A stretch of DNA of 64,000 nucleotides from Pseudomonadales bacterium. Its GTDB lineage: Bacteria; Pseudomonadota; Gammaproteobacteria; Pseudomonadales; Halieaceae. Within the stretch, counting starts at the first letter, position 1. Each line of letters starts with the position of its first letter. The stretch lies in NCBI GenBank assembly GCA_024234675.1, contig JACKNU010000002.1, positions 310,001-374,000 on the forward strand, written 5' to 3'. The notes below the pieces were generated by a model. That model saw only the letters and a program-made list of their open reading frames with translations. It searched no databases and was not told the origin of the DNA. Shown here piece after piece: positions 17,545 through 26,490 of this stretch. The position numbers were made by a program, and so were the translations under genes.

Positions 17545-17565
17545 CCCTGAGTAAATTTCTCAGGG
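17545..17565. promoter_or_regulatory. 7-bp inverted repeat between the divergent phosphatase and rppH genes
   Basis: CCCTGAG, AT-rich spacer TAAATTT, CTCAGGG. No T-run follows on either strand, so an operator is more likely than a terminator. Function unknown. Confidence 0.3.
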
Positions 17566-17616
17566 ACCGGAAAGTGTGGAACAATAGCCGGTCCAATAAT
17601 CACAGACATTCGAAAC

Positions 17617-18114
17617 GTGATCGATTCAGAAGGCTTCCGGGCAAATGTCGGCATAGTACTGGCAAACGACCGGGGACAGGTAATGTGGGCGCGCCGGGTA
17701 GGCGGTCGCGACGCCTGGCAATTCCCCCAGGGCGGTATCAGCCGTGGGGAATCGCCGGAGGATGCCCTTTACCGCGAATTGTACGAGGAGGTCGGGCTGC
17801 TGCCGGAGTCGGTAGAGATACTGGCCTGCACCCGGGGGTGGCTGCGCTACCGCCTGCCCAAGGCCTATATCCGCAAGGGCCAGAACCCGGTTTGCATCGG
17901 CCAGAAACAGAAATGGTTCCTGCTGCGCATGCTCGCCGAGGACGCCGAGGTGAAACTGGATAGCAACGCAAAACCCGAGTTCGATCACTGGCAGTGGGTG
18001 AGTTACTGGTATCCGCTCAACCAGGTTATCGCCTTCAAGCGCGAGGTGTATCGCCGGGCGATGAAAGAGCTTGCCCTGCCCCTGGGGCGGCACACCGAAA
18101 AGCACGCGGTGTAA
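17617..18114 (+). CDS. rppH: RNA pyrophosphohydrolase
   Basis: Nudix hydrolase that removes pyrophosphate from 5' triphosphorylated mRNA and so triggers RNase E decay. The 165-residue protein has the start IDSEGFRANVGIVL, the WQFPQGGI stretch and a complete Nudix box GGISRGESPEDALYRELYEE(VGL), about residues 39-61. Start is GTG at 17617. The gene is followed at once by ptsP, as in other gammaproteobacteria. Confidence 0.96.
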   Translation: MIDSEGFRANVGIVLANDRGQVMWARRVGGRDAWQFPQGGISRGESPEDALYRELYEEVGLLPESVEILACTRGWLRYRLPKAYIRKGQNPVCIGQKQKWFLLRMLAEDAEVKLDSNAKPEFDHWQWVSYWYPLNQVIAFKREVYRRAMKELALPLGRHTEKHAV

Positions 18115-18116
18115 AG

Positions 18117-20384
18117 GTGCTCGAAACCCTCCGCAATATTGTCCAGGAAGTCAACGCGGCAGAGAGCCTGCCCGACGCCCTGGCCATAATCGTGCGCCGG
18201 GTGCGCGAGGCGATGGCCACCGAGGTCTGCAGTGTGTATATGCGGGACCCGGACAGCGGCCGCTATATCTTCCAGGCCACCGAGGGCTTGAACCCGGAGC
18301 TGGTTGGCCTCGTTGGCCTGGACCCGGGCCAGGGCCTGGTTACCCTGGTCGCTGAGCGGGAGGAGCCGGTCAACCTCGAGAGCGCCGAGAGTCATCCCCG
18401 CTTCCAGTACCTGCCGGATATCGGCGAGGAGCGCTATCACTCGTTTCTCGGTGTGCCCATTATTCACCAGCGCGAGGTGTTGGGGGTGCTGGTGGTGCAG
18501 CAGGCCGAGCAGCGTCGTTTCGACGAGAGCGAAGAGGCTTTCCTGGTCACCATGTCGGCGCAACTGGCCGGCGTTATCGCCCACGCCAGGGTCACCGGCG
18601 CTGTGGGCATCGATATTCTCGCCGGTGAGGGCTCATCGGCCAAGGTCAACGGCGTACCGGGGGCCCCCGGCATCGCCATCGGCACCGCGGTGGTGGTCAC
18701 CCCCTCGGCTGATCTGTACGCCGTACCGAAGCGCCAGGCGGACAATCGTCGCCGGGAAATGCGCGCCTTCAAGGAAGCGCTGGACAGCGTGCGAGCCGAT
18801 ATCCAGGCGGTTGCCGACACCCTCACCACGGAGTTGAGCGCCGAGGACCACGCCCTCTTCGATGTCTACCTGGGCATCCTCGACGACTCCGCCATCGGCG
18901 CTGAGGTGGCCCGGCTGATCAAGGCGGGCGAGTGGGCCCAGGGGGCGCTCAGCCAGGTGATGATAGAGCACATCCGCCATTTCGAGCGCATGGAGCACAG
19001 CTACCTGAGAGAGCGTGCGGTGGATGTGAAAGACCTGGGTACGCGAGTACTTGCTTACTTGCAGGAGTCCGCACACGAGGAGCGCACCTTCCCCGACCAC
19101 ACCATTCTGGTCGCCGAGGAGCTGACCGCCTCCTCCCTGGGGGAGGTGCCCCGGCACAAACTGGCGGGCCTGATTTCGGTACGCGGTTCGGGAAATTCCC
19201 ATGTGGCCATTCTCGCCCGGGCCATGGGCATACCCACGGTGATGGGCGCCGTGGACCTGCCCTATACGCGGCTGCAGGACCGGGAGCTGATCATAGACGG
19301 CTACAACGGCACGGTTCACCTGAATCCGCCGGTGGAGTTGAAGCGTCGCTTCCAGCAGGTGCTGGACCAGGACATGGCGCTGTCGCGGGACCTCGAGGCG
19401 CTGCGGGACCAGCCCTGTGAAACCCTGGACGGTCACCGGGTGCCGCTGTGGGTCAATACCGGCCTGATGGCAGACGTGACCCGCTCACTGGAGCAGGGCG
19501 CGGAGGGGGTGGGCCTGTATCGCACCGAGGTGCCGTTCCTGTTGCGCGACCGCTTTCCCTCCGAGGAAGAGCAGCGCCAGACCTATCGCAGCCAGCTGGC
19601 GGCCTTTGCGCCCAAGCCGGTGACCATGCGCACCCTGGACATTGGCGGCGACAAGTCGCTGCCCTATTTCCCCATTGAAGAAGACAACCCCTTCCTGGGC
19701 TGGCGCGGCATCCGCGTGACCCTGGACCATCCGGAGATTTTCCTGGCCCAGATCCGGGCCATGCTCAAGGCCAACGAGGGTCTGGGCAATCTGCGCATCA
19801 TGCTGCCCATGATCTGCAACGTGGCGGAGCTGGAAGAGGCGCTCGAACTGATCCGTCGCAGCCACCGGGAAATCCTGCAGGAGGGGCTCACCGGTGAGCT
19901 TCCGCCCATCGGTGTGATGGTGGAGGTGCCCGCCGCCGTGTACCAGGCCCGGGCCCTGGCGCGGCGGGTGGATTTCCTGTCGGTGGGCAGCAATGACCTC
20001 ACCCAGTACCTGCTGGCGGTAGACCGCAACAATTCCCGGGTTGCCGACCTGTATCACACCATGCACCCGGCGGTTATCCAGGCCCTGGCCGATGTGGCCT
20101 CCGCCTGTCGGGCCGAGGGCAAGCGGGTGGGAATCTGCGGGGAGCTCGCCGGCGACCCCCAGGGCGCGGTGCTGTTGCTGGCGATGGGCTACGACATCCT
20201 GTCGATGAATGCCACCAGCCTGCCCAAGGTCAAGAAGGCCCTGCGCAACGTCGGTTTGCAGGAGACCCGGGAGTTATTGGCCGAGGTCATGTTGCTGGAA
20301 CTGCCCCAGGAGATCCACCAGCGCATGGAGCGCTTCCTCACCGAACACGGCCTGGAACAGTTTATCCACAACCCGGTGGTATAG
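18117..20384 (+). CDS. ptsP: Phosphoenolpyruvate-protein phosphotransferase of the nitrogen PTS (EI-Ntr)
   Basis: Autophosphorylates from PEP and feeds NPr and EIIA-Ntr, a regulatory phosphorelay. An N-terminal GAF domain (about 1-150, RRVREAMATEVCSVYM...) precedes the PTS EI module. The phosphorylated His362 lies in GSGNSHVAILARAMG, followed by the PEP-binding barrel (VGLYRTEVPFL, FLSVGSNDLTQYLLA, GICGELAGDP). Total 755 residues, close to the E. coli 748. Start GTG at 18117, two bases after the rppH stop, without a clear Shine-Dalgarno, so translation may depend on rppH. Confidence 0.95.
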   Translation: MLETLRNIVQEVNAAESLPDALAIIVRRVREAMATEVCSVYMRDPDSGRYIFQATEGLNPELVGLVGLDPGQGLVTLVAEREEPVNLESAESHPRFQYLPDIGEERYHSFLGVPIIHQREVLGVLVVQQAEQRRFDESEEAFLVTMSAQLAGVIAHARVTGAVGIDILAGEGSSAKVNGVPGAPGIAIGTAVVVTPSADLYAVPKRQADNRRREMRAFKEALDSVRADIQAVADTLTTELSAEDHALFDVYLGILDDSAIGAEVARLIKAGEWAQGALSQVMIEHIRHFERMEHSYLRERAVDVKDLGTRVLAYLQESAHEERTFPDHTILVAEELTASSLGEVPRHKLAGLISVRGSGNSHVAILARAMGIPTVMGAVDLPYTRLQDRELIIDGYNGTVHLNPPVELKRRFQQVLDQDMALSRDLEALRDQPCETLDGHRVPLWVNTGLMADVTRSLEQGAEGVGLYRTEVPFLLRDRFPSEEEQRQTYRSQLAAFAPKPVTMRTLDIGGDKSLPYFPIEEDNPFLGWRGIRVTLDHPEIFLAQIRAMLKANEGLGNLRIMLPMICNVAELEEALELIRRSHREILQEGLTGELPPIGVMVEVPAAVYQARALARRVDFLSVGSNDLTQYLLAVDRNNSRVADLYHTMHPAVIQALADVASACRAEGKRVGICGELAGDPQGAVLLLAMGYDILSMNATSLPKVKKALRNVGLQETRELLAEVMLLELPQEIHQRMERFLTEHGLEQFIHNPVV

Positions 20385-20417
20385 GGCGGGGCAGCGCGCC
20401 GCGGCTGGGTCGGCTCG

Positions 20418-21221
20418 CTAAACCGGGTAACCGGTACCTGCCGGGCTCCGCACCCGGAATGACTCCTGCCGCTGCCCGATCACTTCCGCCTGCGCGTCAA
20501 AGCTCAGCTCTCGCCAGTTGACCGATCCCGAGCCATCTATCCAGAGGCTGGTGCTGGAGCGGGTGCCGTAGCGCGCGGTGGTGATGAACTGGGCCGAGAG
20601 CAGGCGGTCCATGTCACTTGCCATGCCCTGCCGTTGCAGGGTTGCGGCATCGGCCAGCCCGCGGTCGCTCACCACTGATAACAGGGCATCGTGGGACAGG
20701 GGCTGCCGCTGCAGCAAATCCCGCAGGCGCTGCTTGCCGGCCTCGACCTTGGGCCAGGGGGTGTCCAGTTGGGCATTGCTCAGTCCATAAATACCGGGCG
20801 CCAGTTGCCGCGCAGTGTTTCCCTCGGGCCCTGCGCTGTTGGTGAAATACCACAGGCTGTGGGCGCTGCCGACCAGCAGGTTGAAGCCCGCGTACGCGCC
20901 GGCGTCGGGCTGCAGGGCTCGCAGGAAGTCTTCCGGTGTCATCTCCCCGGTGAGGTAGGCCAGCGGCAGCTCGCCGCGGGAGCGGGGTGCCGGCGCGGTG
21001 CGGGCCGGATCCCGGTAGTTGGTGATGGCGGCAAAGCGGCCGCTGCGGGTCACGCCCATCCAGGTGCCGCCCTGTTCCAGGTCGCGACCGGCCAGCAGGT
21101 CCGGCTCATCGGGCCAGAATCGCGAGGCGGCGGTTGGCCGGGTGTGGAATTCATCGCGGTTCGCCGCCAATACCAGCGGTAAGTGGGGGTCAGTGCAATG
21201 GGCGAAGATAAGCAGACACAT
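20418..21221 (-). CDS. NRDE (TANGO2-like) family protein
   Basis: A 267-residue member of the family named for the N-terminal Asn-Arg-Asp-Glu motif: CLLIFAHCTDPHLPLVLAANRDEFHTRP is visible in parts as CLLIFAH and AANRDEF. It also has GGTWMGVTRSGRFAAITNYRDP and, near the C-terminus, TTARYGTRSST, a second family hallmark. An Ntn-hydrolase-type fold with the Cys after Met as possible nucleophile has been suggested for the family. Substrate unknown. The start at 21219-21221 places that Cys at position 2. Convergent with ptsP and divergent from lgt. Confidence 0.9.
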   Translation of the reverse strand: MCLLIFAHCTDPHLPLVLAANRDEFHTRPTAASRFWPDEPDLLAGRDLEQGGTWMGVTRSGRFAAITNYRDPARTAPAPRSRGELPLAYLTGEMTPEDFLRALQPDAGAYAGFNLLVGSAHSLWYFTNSAGPEGNTARQLAPGIYGLSNAQLDTPWPKVEAGKQRLRDLLQRQPLSHDALLSVVSDRGLADAATLQRQGMASDMDRLLSAQFITTARYGTRSSTSLWIDGSGSVNWRELSFDAQAEVIGQRQESFRVRSPAGTGYPV

Positions 21222-21250
21222 ATCAAGGGGCTCCTGGTTCGGGCAAAGAA

Positions 21251-21279
21251 TTGTGCATCCCCACCGGGTGATTGATAAT
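21251..21279 (+). promoter_or_regulatory. Candidate promoter of lgt-thyA
   Basis: -35 TTGTGC, 17-bp spacer, -10 GATAAT, 72 bases before the lgt start. Confidence 0.55.
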
Positions 21280-21350
21280 ACCCGCTTTGTGCTGTGATTA
21301 CTGTTGGCTCCTCTGCGGCCGCAGCCGCGGCCACCAACAGACAGGCCGTC

Positions 21351-22166
21351 ATGCTGCCCTATCCCGAAATAGATCCCGTTGCCATCGCCATCGGCCCGCT
21401 CAAGGTGCACTGGTATGGACTGACCTACCTGGCAGGCCTCGCCTTTGCGTGGTGGTTGGCGGTGCGCCGCAGCCGGCTGCCCGGCGCGGCGGTGCAGCGC
21501 GACCAGGTGGATGACCTGATCTTTTTCGGGGCCCTGGGTGTGGTTCTCGGTGGCCGTATTGGCTATGCCCTGTTTTATGGCGGCGACAAACTGGCGGAAG
21601 ACCCCACCTGGTTGTTGCGGGTGTGGCAGGGCGGCATGTCCTTTCACGGTGGCATGCTGGGGGTAATGCTGGCGATGTACCTGTTCGCCCGCAGGCGCGG
21701 TATTGGCCTGGGCGCACTGCTGGATTTCGTTGCGCCGCTGGTACCCCTGGGCCTGGGCTTTGGTCGCCTGGGCAACTTTATCGGGCAGGAGCTCTGGGGG
21801 CGGGCCACGGATGTGCCCTGGGCCATGATCTTCCCCCGGGACCCGCTGCAACTGGCCAGGCATCCCTCGCAGCTGTACCAGTTTGCCCTGGAGGGGATGT
21901 TGTTGTTCGCCCTGCTGTGGTGGTTTTCCTCGAAACCCCGGCCCACCTGGGCGGTGTCGGGCCTGTTTTCCCTGGGTTACGGCTGTCTGCGATTTGCCGT
22001 CGAGTTCTTTCGGGAGCCGGACCAGCACATCGGCTTCGAAGCCCTGGGCTGGCTGACGCGGGGGCAGCTGCTATGCCTGCCCATGATATTGTTGGGGTTG
22101 TATCTTCTGTTTTACGCTTACCGCGGCCCGGCCTCCCGGGCGGCGGCCAAGAGTGGCAAGAAATGA
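21351..22166 (+). CDS. lgt: Prolipoprotein diacylglyceryl transferase
   Basis: Inner-membrane enzyme that attaches diacylglycerol to the lipobox Cys of prolipoproteins. The 271-residue multi-pass protein shows the family order: HWYGLTYLAGLAFAWW, a GGRIGYALFYG motif, the HGGMLG His region, and the signature GRLGNFIGQELWGRATDVPW, ending with RHPSQLYQ. ATG 21351 is chosen over the open upstream frame because the family begins with the PEIDPVAIAIGP stretch. Overlaps thyA by four bases (ATGA). Confidence 0.95.
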   Translation: MLPYPEIDPVAIAIGPLKVHWYGLTYLAGLAFAWWLAVRRSRLPGAAVQRDQVDDLIFFGALGVVLGGRIGYALFYGGDKLAEDPTWLLRVWQGGMSFHGGMLGVMLAMYLFARRRGIGLGALLDFVAPLVPLGLGFGRLGNFIGQELWGRATDVPWAMIFPRDPLQLARHPSQLYQFALEGMLLFALLWWFSSKPRPTWAVSGLFSLGYGCLRFAVEFFREPDQHIGFEALGWLTRGQLLCLPMILLGLYLLFYAYRGPASRAAAKSGKK

Positions 22167-22996
22167 AGCAATATCTGGATTTGCTGCAGGACATTCTCGA
22201 TAACGGCGCCGTAAAGGGTGACCGCACCGGCACCGGAACCCTGTCGGTTTTCGGCCGCCAGTACCGCCACCGCCTGGCGGATGGCTTTCCCCTGCTCACT
22301 ACCAAGAAACTGCACCTTAAGAGCATTATCAATGAGCTCATCTGGTTCCTGCGCGGCGACACCAATACCCGCTGGCTCAAGGAAAACGGGGTGTCGATCT
22401 GGGACGAATGGGCGACCGAGGAGGGCGACCTGGGCCCGATCTACGGCGCCCAGTGGACCGCCTGGCCCACCCGGGACGGCGGCAGTATCAACCAGATCGA
22501 CTATGTGGTCGACTGCCTCCGCAACAACCCGGACAGCCGGCGTATCCTGTTTCACGGCTGGAATGTGGAGTTCCTGCCGGATGAGCGCCTCAGTCCCCAG
22601 GACAACGTGCGCGCGGGACGCATGGCGCTCCCGCCCTGCCACCTGCTGTACCAGTTCTATGTGGCGGACGGGGTGTTGTCGGCACAGCTGCTGATTCGGT
22701 CCAGCGATTCCTTCCTGGGCCTGCCCTACAACACCGCCAGCCTCGCGGTGCTGACCATGATGCTGGCCCAGCAATGCGACCTGGTGCCGGGGGAGATCAT
22801 TATCTGTACCGGTGACTCCCACATTTACAGCAACCACCTGCAGCAGGTGCGGGAACAGCTGGGCCGGGAGCCCCGGCCCCTGCCCAGACTGAATATCCTG
22901 CGCCGCCCGGACAGTATCTACGACTACCGCTTCGAGGATTTCGAGCTGCAGGACTACAACCCCCACCCCCATATCGCCGCACCGGTGGCGGTCTAG
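22163..22996 (+). CDS. thyA: Thymidylate synthase
   Basis: Methylates dUMP to dTMP with methylene-THF. The 277-residue protein has MKQYLDLLQDILDNG at the start, the catalytic Cys159 in ALPPCHLLYQFY, RSSDSFLGLPYN and the closing YDYRFEDFEL. It is about 13 residues longer than the 264-residue E. coli enzyme, with the extra length before the Cys. Translationally coupled to lgt and 10 bases before folA, so folate and dTMP synthesis are grouped. Confidence 0.96.
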   Translation: MKQYLDLLQDILDNGAVKGDRTGTGTLSVFGRQYRHRLADGFPLLTTKKLHLKSIINELIWFLRGDTNTRWLKENGVSIWDEWATEEGDLGPIYGAQWTAWPTRDGGSINQIDYVVDCLRNNPDSRRILFHGWNVEFLPDERLSPQDNVRAGRMALPPCHLLYQFYVADGVLSAQLLIRSSDSFLGLPYNTASLAVLTMMLAQQCDLVPGEIIICTGDSHIYSNHLQQVREQLGREPRPLPRLNILRRPDSIYDYRFEDFELQDYNPHPHIAAPVAV

Positions 22997-23006
22997 CTAC
23001 CCGGCC

Positions 23007-23537
23007 ATGACCTGTATCTCGGTGATTGTCGCGGTGGCCGACAATGGCGTGATCGGGCGCCATAACGCCCTGCCCTGGCACCTTCCGGAAGACCTGCGCT
23101 ATTTCAAGCGGGTAACCATGGGCAAGCCGATTGTCATGGGGCGCAAGACTTTCGAGTCCATAGGCCGGCCACTGCCCGGGCGGACCAATATCGTCATCTC
23201 CCGTGACCCGGGTTTTGCCGCGGCCGGTGTAGCGGCGGCGACCTCCCTGGACGCGGCCCTGCAATTGGCGGAGTCAGCCGCGGCGGCGGCGGGCGAGCGC
23301 GAGGTGGTCGTGATCGGCGGAGCCGAAATTTACGCGCTGGCCATTCCCCGGGCCGATCGCCTGTATGTGACCCGGGTACATGCCGAGCCGGAAGGGGACG
23401 CCCTGCTGCCTCCCGTGGCCTGGCGCGACTGGGTGGAAAGCCAGCGGCAGGACTGCCGGGCCGACGGGGCGAACAGTTGCGACTACAGTTTCGTGGTGTA
23501 CGAAAGGGTGGGGCGGGGTGAGTTGGCGGTACGATGA
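23007..23537 (+). CDS. folA: Dihydrofolate reductase
   Basis: NADPH-dependent reduction of dihydrofolate, regenerating the cofactor oxidised by ThyA. The 176-residue protein carries ADNGVIGRHNALPWHLPEDL with the proton-donor acid at Asp29, KPIVMGRKTFESIGRPLPGR (cofactor loop) and VIGGAEIYALA. It ends with the family strand SFVVYER. Immediately downstream of thyA. Confidence 0.96.
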   Translation: MTCISVIVAVADNGVIGRHNALPWHLPEDLRYFKRVTMGKPIVMGRKTFESIGRPLPGRTNIVISRDPGFAAAGVAAATSLDAALQLAESAAAAAGEREVVVIGGAEIYALAIPRADRLYVTRVHAEPEGDALLPPVAWRDWVESQRQDCRADGANSCDYSFVVYERVGRGELAVR

Positions 23538-23544
23538 TTGCCCG

Positions 23545-23585
23545 GGTGTTACCATAAGTGGGGTGGCAGGTCAGTGGTGTTACCA
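23545..23585 (+). repeat. Direct repeat GGTGTTACCA, two copies 31 bp apart
   Basis: Identical 10-mers at 23545-23554 and 23576-23585, that is about three helical turns apart, between folA and the TonB operon promoter. The spacing would place two protein-binding sites on one face of the DNA. Function unknown. Confidence 0.4.
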
Positions 23586-23672
23586 AAATACACGCACGAG
23601 GCTGTAGCCCCATTGGGCTATGGGGATTCATTGAAAAGAGGCTGGCTTTCAGTTTAAAGTCTTGCTCTCGAT

Positions 23673-23700
23673 TTGCCGACGGCAGACAAGCGGCTATAAA
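23673..23700 (+). promoter_or_regulatory. Candidate promoter of the TonB operon
   Basis: -35 TTGCCG, 16-bp spacer, -10 TATAAA, with a leader of about 60 bases before the first start. No Fur-box-like sequence is seen around it. Confidence 0.55.
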
Positions 23701-23766
23701 TTAAAGATCTTTCCCGATTTTGCACTCTCTGAAACGGTTCGTTGGAATACAGGAAAAACCATCCCC

Positions 23767-24552
23767 ATGACTATGCATCGATTGAAAAAAGTACTGATCG
23801 CTGCGCTGGTAGCTGCGGGCACCCTCTCGGGCGCTGCCGCTGCGGTGCACGCCGCCAGCCTCGATTCCGTCCTCCAGGTGGGCGAGGCAAAGAACAAGGC
23901 CGCGCGTGAGTCCCAGGTCAAGATCGACCGCCTGGCGGACGAAACCCGGGACCTGCTCACCGATTACAAGACTGTGACCAAGCAAATTGATGGTCTCAAG
24001 GTCTACAACGATCGTTTGCAGCGCCAGATCGACAACCAGTTGGTGAGGATCGGTGAAATCGACGAGGCGATCGACCAGGTAACGGTTATCTCGCGCCAGA
24101 TGCTGCCGCTGGCGATTCGCATGGTGGACGGTCTGGAAACCTTCGTCGAGCTGGATGTGCCTTTCCACATGGAAGAGCGCATGCAGCGCATTGAATTCCT
24201 GCGAAACAACCTCGATCGCTCCGATGTGTCGATCGCGGAAAAATTTCGCCAGGTGCTGGAAGCCTACAAGATCGAGAACGAGTACGGCCGCAAGATCGAC
24301 GCTTATAAAGGCAGTATCGACATTGACGGCGTAGAGCGCGATGTGAACTTCCTGCGGGTCGGCAGGATTTCGTTCCTCTACCAGACCACCGACACTGAGC
24401 TCTCCGGCGCCTGGGACCAGGCCAGCCGCAGCTGGGTGCCGCTGGAGCGCGGAGAATATCGCAATGCGATCATGAAAGGCCTGCGTATTGCCCGCAAGGA
24501 AGCCTCGATCGACCTGATGAACCTGCCAGTAGCTGCACCGGAGGCTAACTAA
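23767..24552 (+). CDS. DUF3450 periplasmic protein of a TonB2-type operon
   Basis: A 261-residue secreted protein. The signal peptide (LKKVLIAALVAAGTLSG... AVHA) is followed by a long coiled coil (about 35-110: DRLADETRDLLTDYKTVTKQ...) and a C-terminal domain with FLYQTTDTELSGAWDQASRSWVPL. This matches DUF3450, found as first gene of ExbB/ExbD/TonB clusters in Vibrio and marine bacteria. Its precise role is unproven. It may connect the inner-membrane motor with the periplasm. The start ATG 23767 gives a normal signal peptide. An ATG six bases later is also possible. Overlaps the next gene by one base (TAATG). Confidence 0.88.
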   Translation: MTMHRLKKVLIAALVAAGTLSGAAAAVHAASLDSVLQVGEAKNKAARESQVKIDRLADETRDLLTDYKTVTKQIDGLKVYNDRLQRQIDNQLVRIGEIDEAIDQVTVISRQMLPLAIRMVDGLETFVELDVPFHMEERMQRIEFLRNNLDRSDVSIAEKFRQVLEAYKIENEYGRKIDAYKGSIDIDGVERDVNFLRVGRISFLYQTTDTELSGAWDQASRSWVPLERGEYRNAIMKGLRIARKEASIDLMNLPVAAPEAN

Positions 24553-25946
24553 TGAGCATCAAATTTGTTAAGGCCGCCGCCTTCGCCATGGCTGGCACGA
24601 TCGCCATGACCGCCGGCCAGGCGCTGGCGCAGGATGAGAAGCCCCGCTCGCTGGACCAGCTGCTGGAATTCGTCAAGCAGGGCCAGGTAACCGAGGCCAG
24701 GCAGAATCGTGCCCGCGAGCAGGCTTTCGCCACGGATAAGGCCAACCAGGCCGCTGAACTGAAGCGGGCCGAGGCCGAACGCGCCAGCCAGGAGCAGCTC
24801 AGCGCCGAGCTGGAAGACGCCTTCGAAGCCAATGAACTGCTGGTTGCCGCCAAGCAGGAGCAGCTGAAAGAAAAACTGGGTACCCTGGCTGAGCTGTTCG
24901 GCCACCTGACGTCCACCGCCGGCGACCTGGCATCCACTCTGGAGTTCTCCCTGACCAGCGCCCAGTACCCCGACCGCGAGGTCTTCCTGGAGGAGCTGAT
25001 CGCCAAGATGAGCGGTAGCGACAAGCTGCCCAGCATCGAGGAAATCGAGCGGGTCTGGTACGAGCTCAACCGCGAAATGGTCGAAACGGGGCAGGTGGTT
25101 TCCTTTCAGGCCCAGGTGGCCAAGCCCAACGGCGACAAGCTGGACCAGAAAGTGGTTCGCATAGGCGCCTTCAACGTGATTTCCGAAGATGGCCAGTACC
25201 TGCAATATGTGCCCTCCAAGGGCTCCCTGGAAGAGCTGGCGCGTCAGCCCTCCGGCCCCTATATCGGCTGGGCCAAGGAGCTGGCTGACTCTTCAGAGGG
25301 TCTGCACCGCTTCGGTATCGACCCGACCGGCCCCAGCGGCGGTTCCTTCCTGGCGGCACTGATCAACAGCCCCAACCTGGAAGAGCGCTGGCACCAGGGC
25401 GGTTATATCGGTTACGCCATCACGGCGCTGGGTGTGTTTGGCTTCCTGCTGGCATTCATTCGCCTGGGTTACCTGGCGACCGTGAGTGCCAAGGTCAGCT
25501 CGCAGCTCAAGAGCGACAAGGCCAATGTGAACAACCCTCTGGGTCGCGTTCTCAAAATCCACGAGGACAATCCCTCCATGGATACCGAGACCCTGGAGCT
25601 GAAGCTGTCCGAGGGGATCCTGAAAGAGACTCCGAAGCTGGAGTCGGGGCTCACCCTGCTCAAGATCATCTCCGCGATTGCACCGCTGATGGGTCTGCTG
25701 GGTACGGTGACCGGTATGATCGTGACCTTCCAGGCAATCACCATCTTTGGCGCGGGCGATCCCAAGGCCATGGCCGGCGGTATCTCCGGAGCCCTGGTCA
25801 CCACCGTGCTGGGTCTGTTGGTGGCGATTCCCACCGTACTCCTGCACACCATCGTGAATGGCCGTGCCCAACGCATCATCCATGTCCTCAACGAGCAGAC
25901 CACCGGCATCATTGCAGAGCATACCGAAGCCAACCTGAGGAAGTAG
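24552..25946 (+). CDS. TtpC-like MotA/TolQ/ExbB proton channel protein with long periplasmic N-terminus
   Basis: A 464-residue protein. A signal-like N-terminus (FVKAAAFAMAGTIAMTAGQALA) precedes an Ala/Glu-rich coiled coil (about 40-115) and a soluble periplasmic domain. The ExbB core follows: three membrane helices (YIGYAITALGVFGFLLAFI; ISAIAPLMGLLGTVTGMIV; ISGALVTTVLGLLVAIPTVLL). The architecture matches TtpC of Vibrio TonB2 systems, an extra ExbB-like protein needed for TonB2 function. Codes in one unit with DUF3450, ExbB, ExbD, TonB and TPR. Confidence 0.9.
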   Translation: MSIKFVKAAAFAMAGTIAMTAGQALAQDEKPRSLDQLLEFVKQGQVTEARQNRAREQAFATDKANQAAELKRAEAERASQEQLSAELEDAFEANELLVAAKQEQLKEKLGTLAELFGHLTSTAGDLASTLEFSLTSAQYPDREVFLEELIAKMSGSDKLPSIEEIERVWYELNREMVETGQVVSFQAQVAKPNGDKLDQKVVRIGAFNVISEDGQYLQYVPSKGSLEELARQPSGPYIGWAKELADSSEGLHRFGIDPTGPSGGSFLAALINSPNLEERWHQGGYIGYAITALGVFGFLLAFIRLGYLATVSAKVSSQLKSDKANVNNPLGRVLKIHEDNPSMDTETLELKLSEGILKETPKLESGLTLLKIISAIAPLMGLLGTVTGMIVTFQAITIFGAGDPKAMAGGISGALVTTVLGLLVAIPTVLLHTIVNGRAQRIIHVLNEQTTGIIAEHTEANLRK

Positions 25947-25950
25947 TGAC

Positions 25951-26478
25951 ATGTACTGGTTCGATACTGCTTATGAGGCCGTCTCCCGCTTTATGGACAT
26001 GGGCGGGAACGTACTCTGGCTGATTGCCATACTGCTGTTCGCGATGTGGACGCTGATCTTCGAGAGGGTCTGGTATTTCAACACCGGCTGGAAGAGCGAT
26101 GCGGGCAAGGCGATATCCACCTGGGAGGGGCGCACCGAGCGCAAGTCCTGGGAAGCCAAGCAAATCAGGGAGAAGTTGATTTCCCAGGCGAGAATGCAGA
26201 TCAACCAGTACCTGCCGATCATCAAGACCATGGTGGCCCTGTGCCCCCTGTTGGGCCTGCTGGGGACAGTAACCGGTATGATCGAGGTGTTTAATATCAT
26301 GGCAGTGACGGGTGGTGGCGACGCCAAGTCCATGGCCGGTGGCGTCTCGCGTGCGACCATCCCGACCATGGCCGGCATGGTCGCGGCACTGTCGGGAGTA
26401 TTCGCCAATACCTATTTGATGCGGGTCGCCGATCGCCAGGGAACATTCCTGGAAGACAACCTGACCACGGATCACTAA
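25951..26478 (+). CDS. exbB: Biopolymer transporter ExbB
   Basis: A 175-residue inner-membrane ExbB. The first helix VLWLIAILLFAMWTLIFERV is followed by a short cytoplasmic loop and the two conserved helices MVALCPLLGLLGTVTGMIEVF and ATIPTMAGMVAALSGVFANTY. Forms the proton-conducting stator with ExbD. Four bases after the TtpC-like gene, 12 before exbD. Small size is typical of the ExbB in TonB2 clusters. Confidence 0.92.
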   Translation: MYWFDTAYEAVSRFMDMGGNVLWLIAILLFAMWTLIFERVWYFNTGWKSDAGKAISTWEGRTERKSWEAKQIREKLISQARMQINQYLPIIKTMVALCPLLGLLGTVTGMIEVFNIMAVTGGGDAKSMAGGVSRATIPTMAGMVAALSGVFANTYLMRVADRQGTFLEDNLTTDH

Positions 26479-26490
26479 GAGAGCACGAAC

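Noticed and set aside
23605..23620. TAGCCC-CATT-GGGCTA hairpin after folA as a terminator
   Set aside because: No T-run follows, and the stem is only six base pairs.
23538..23766. Fur box before the TonB operon
   Set aside because: No stretch resembling GATAATGATAATCATTATC was found in this region.
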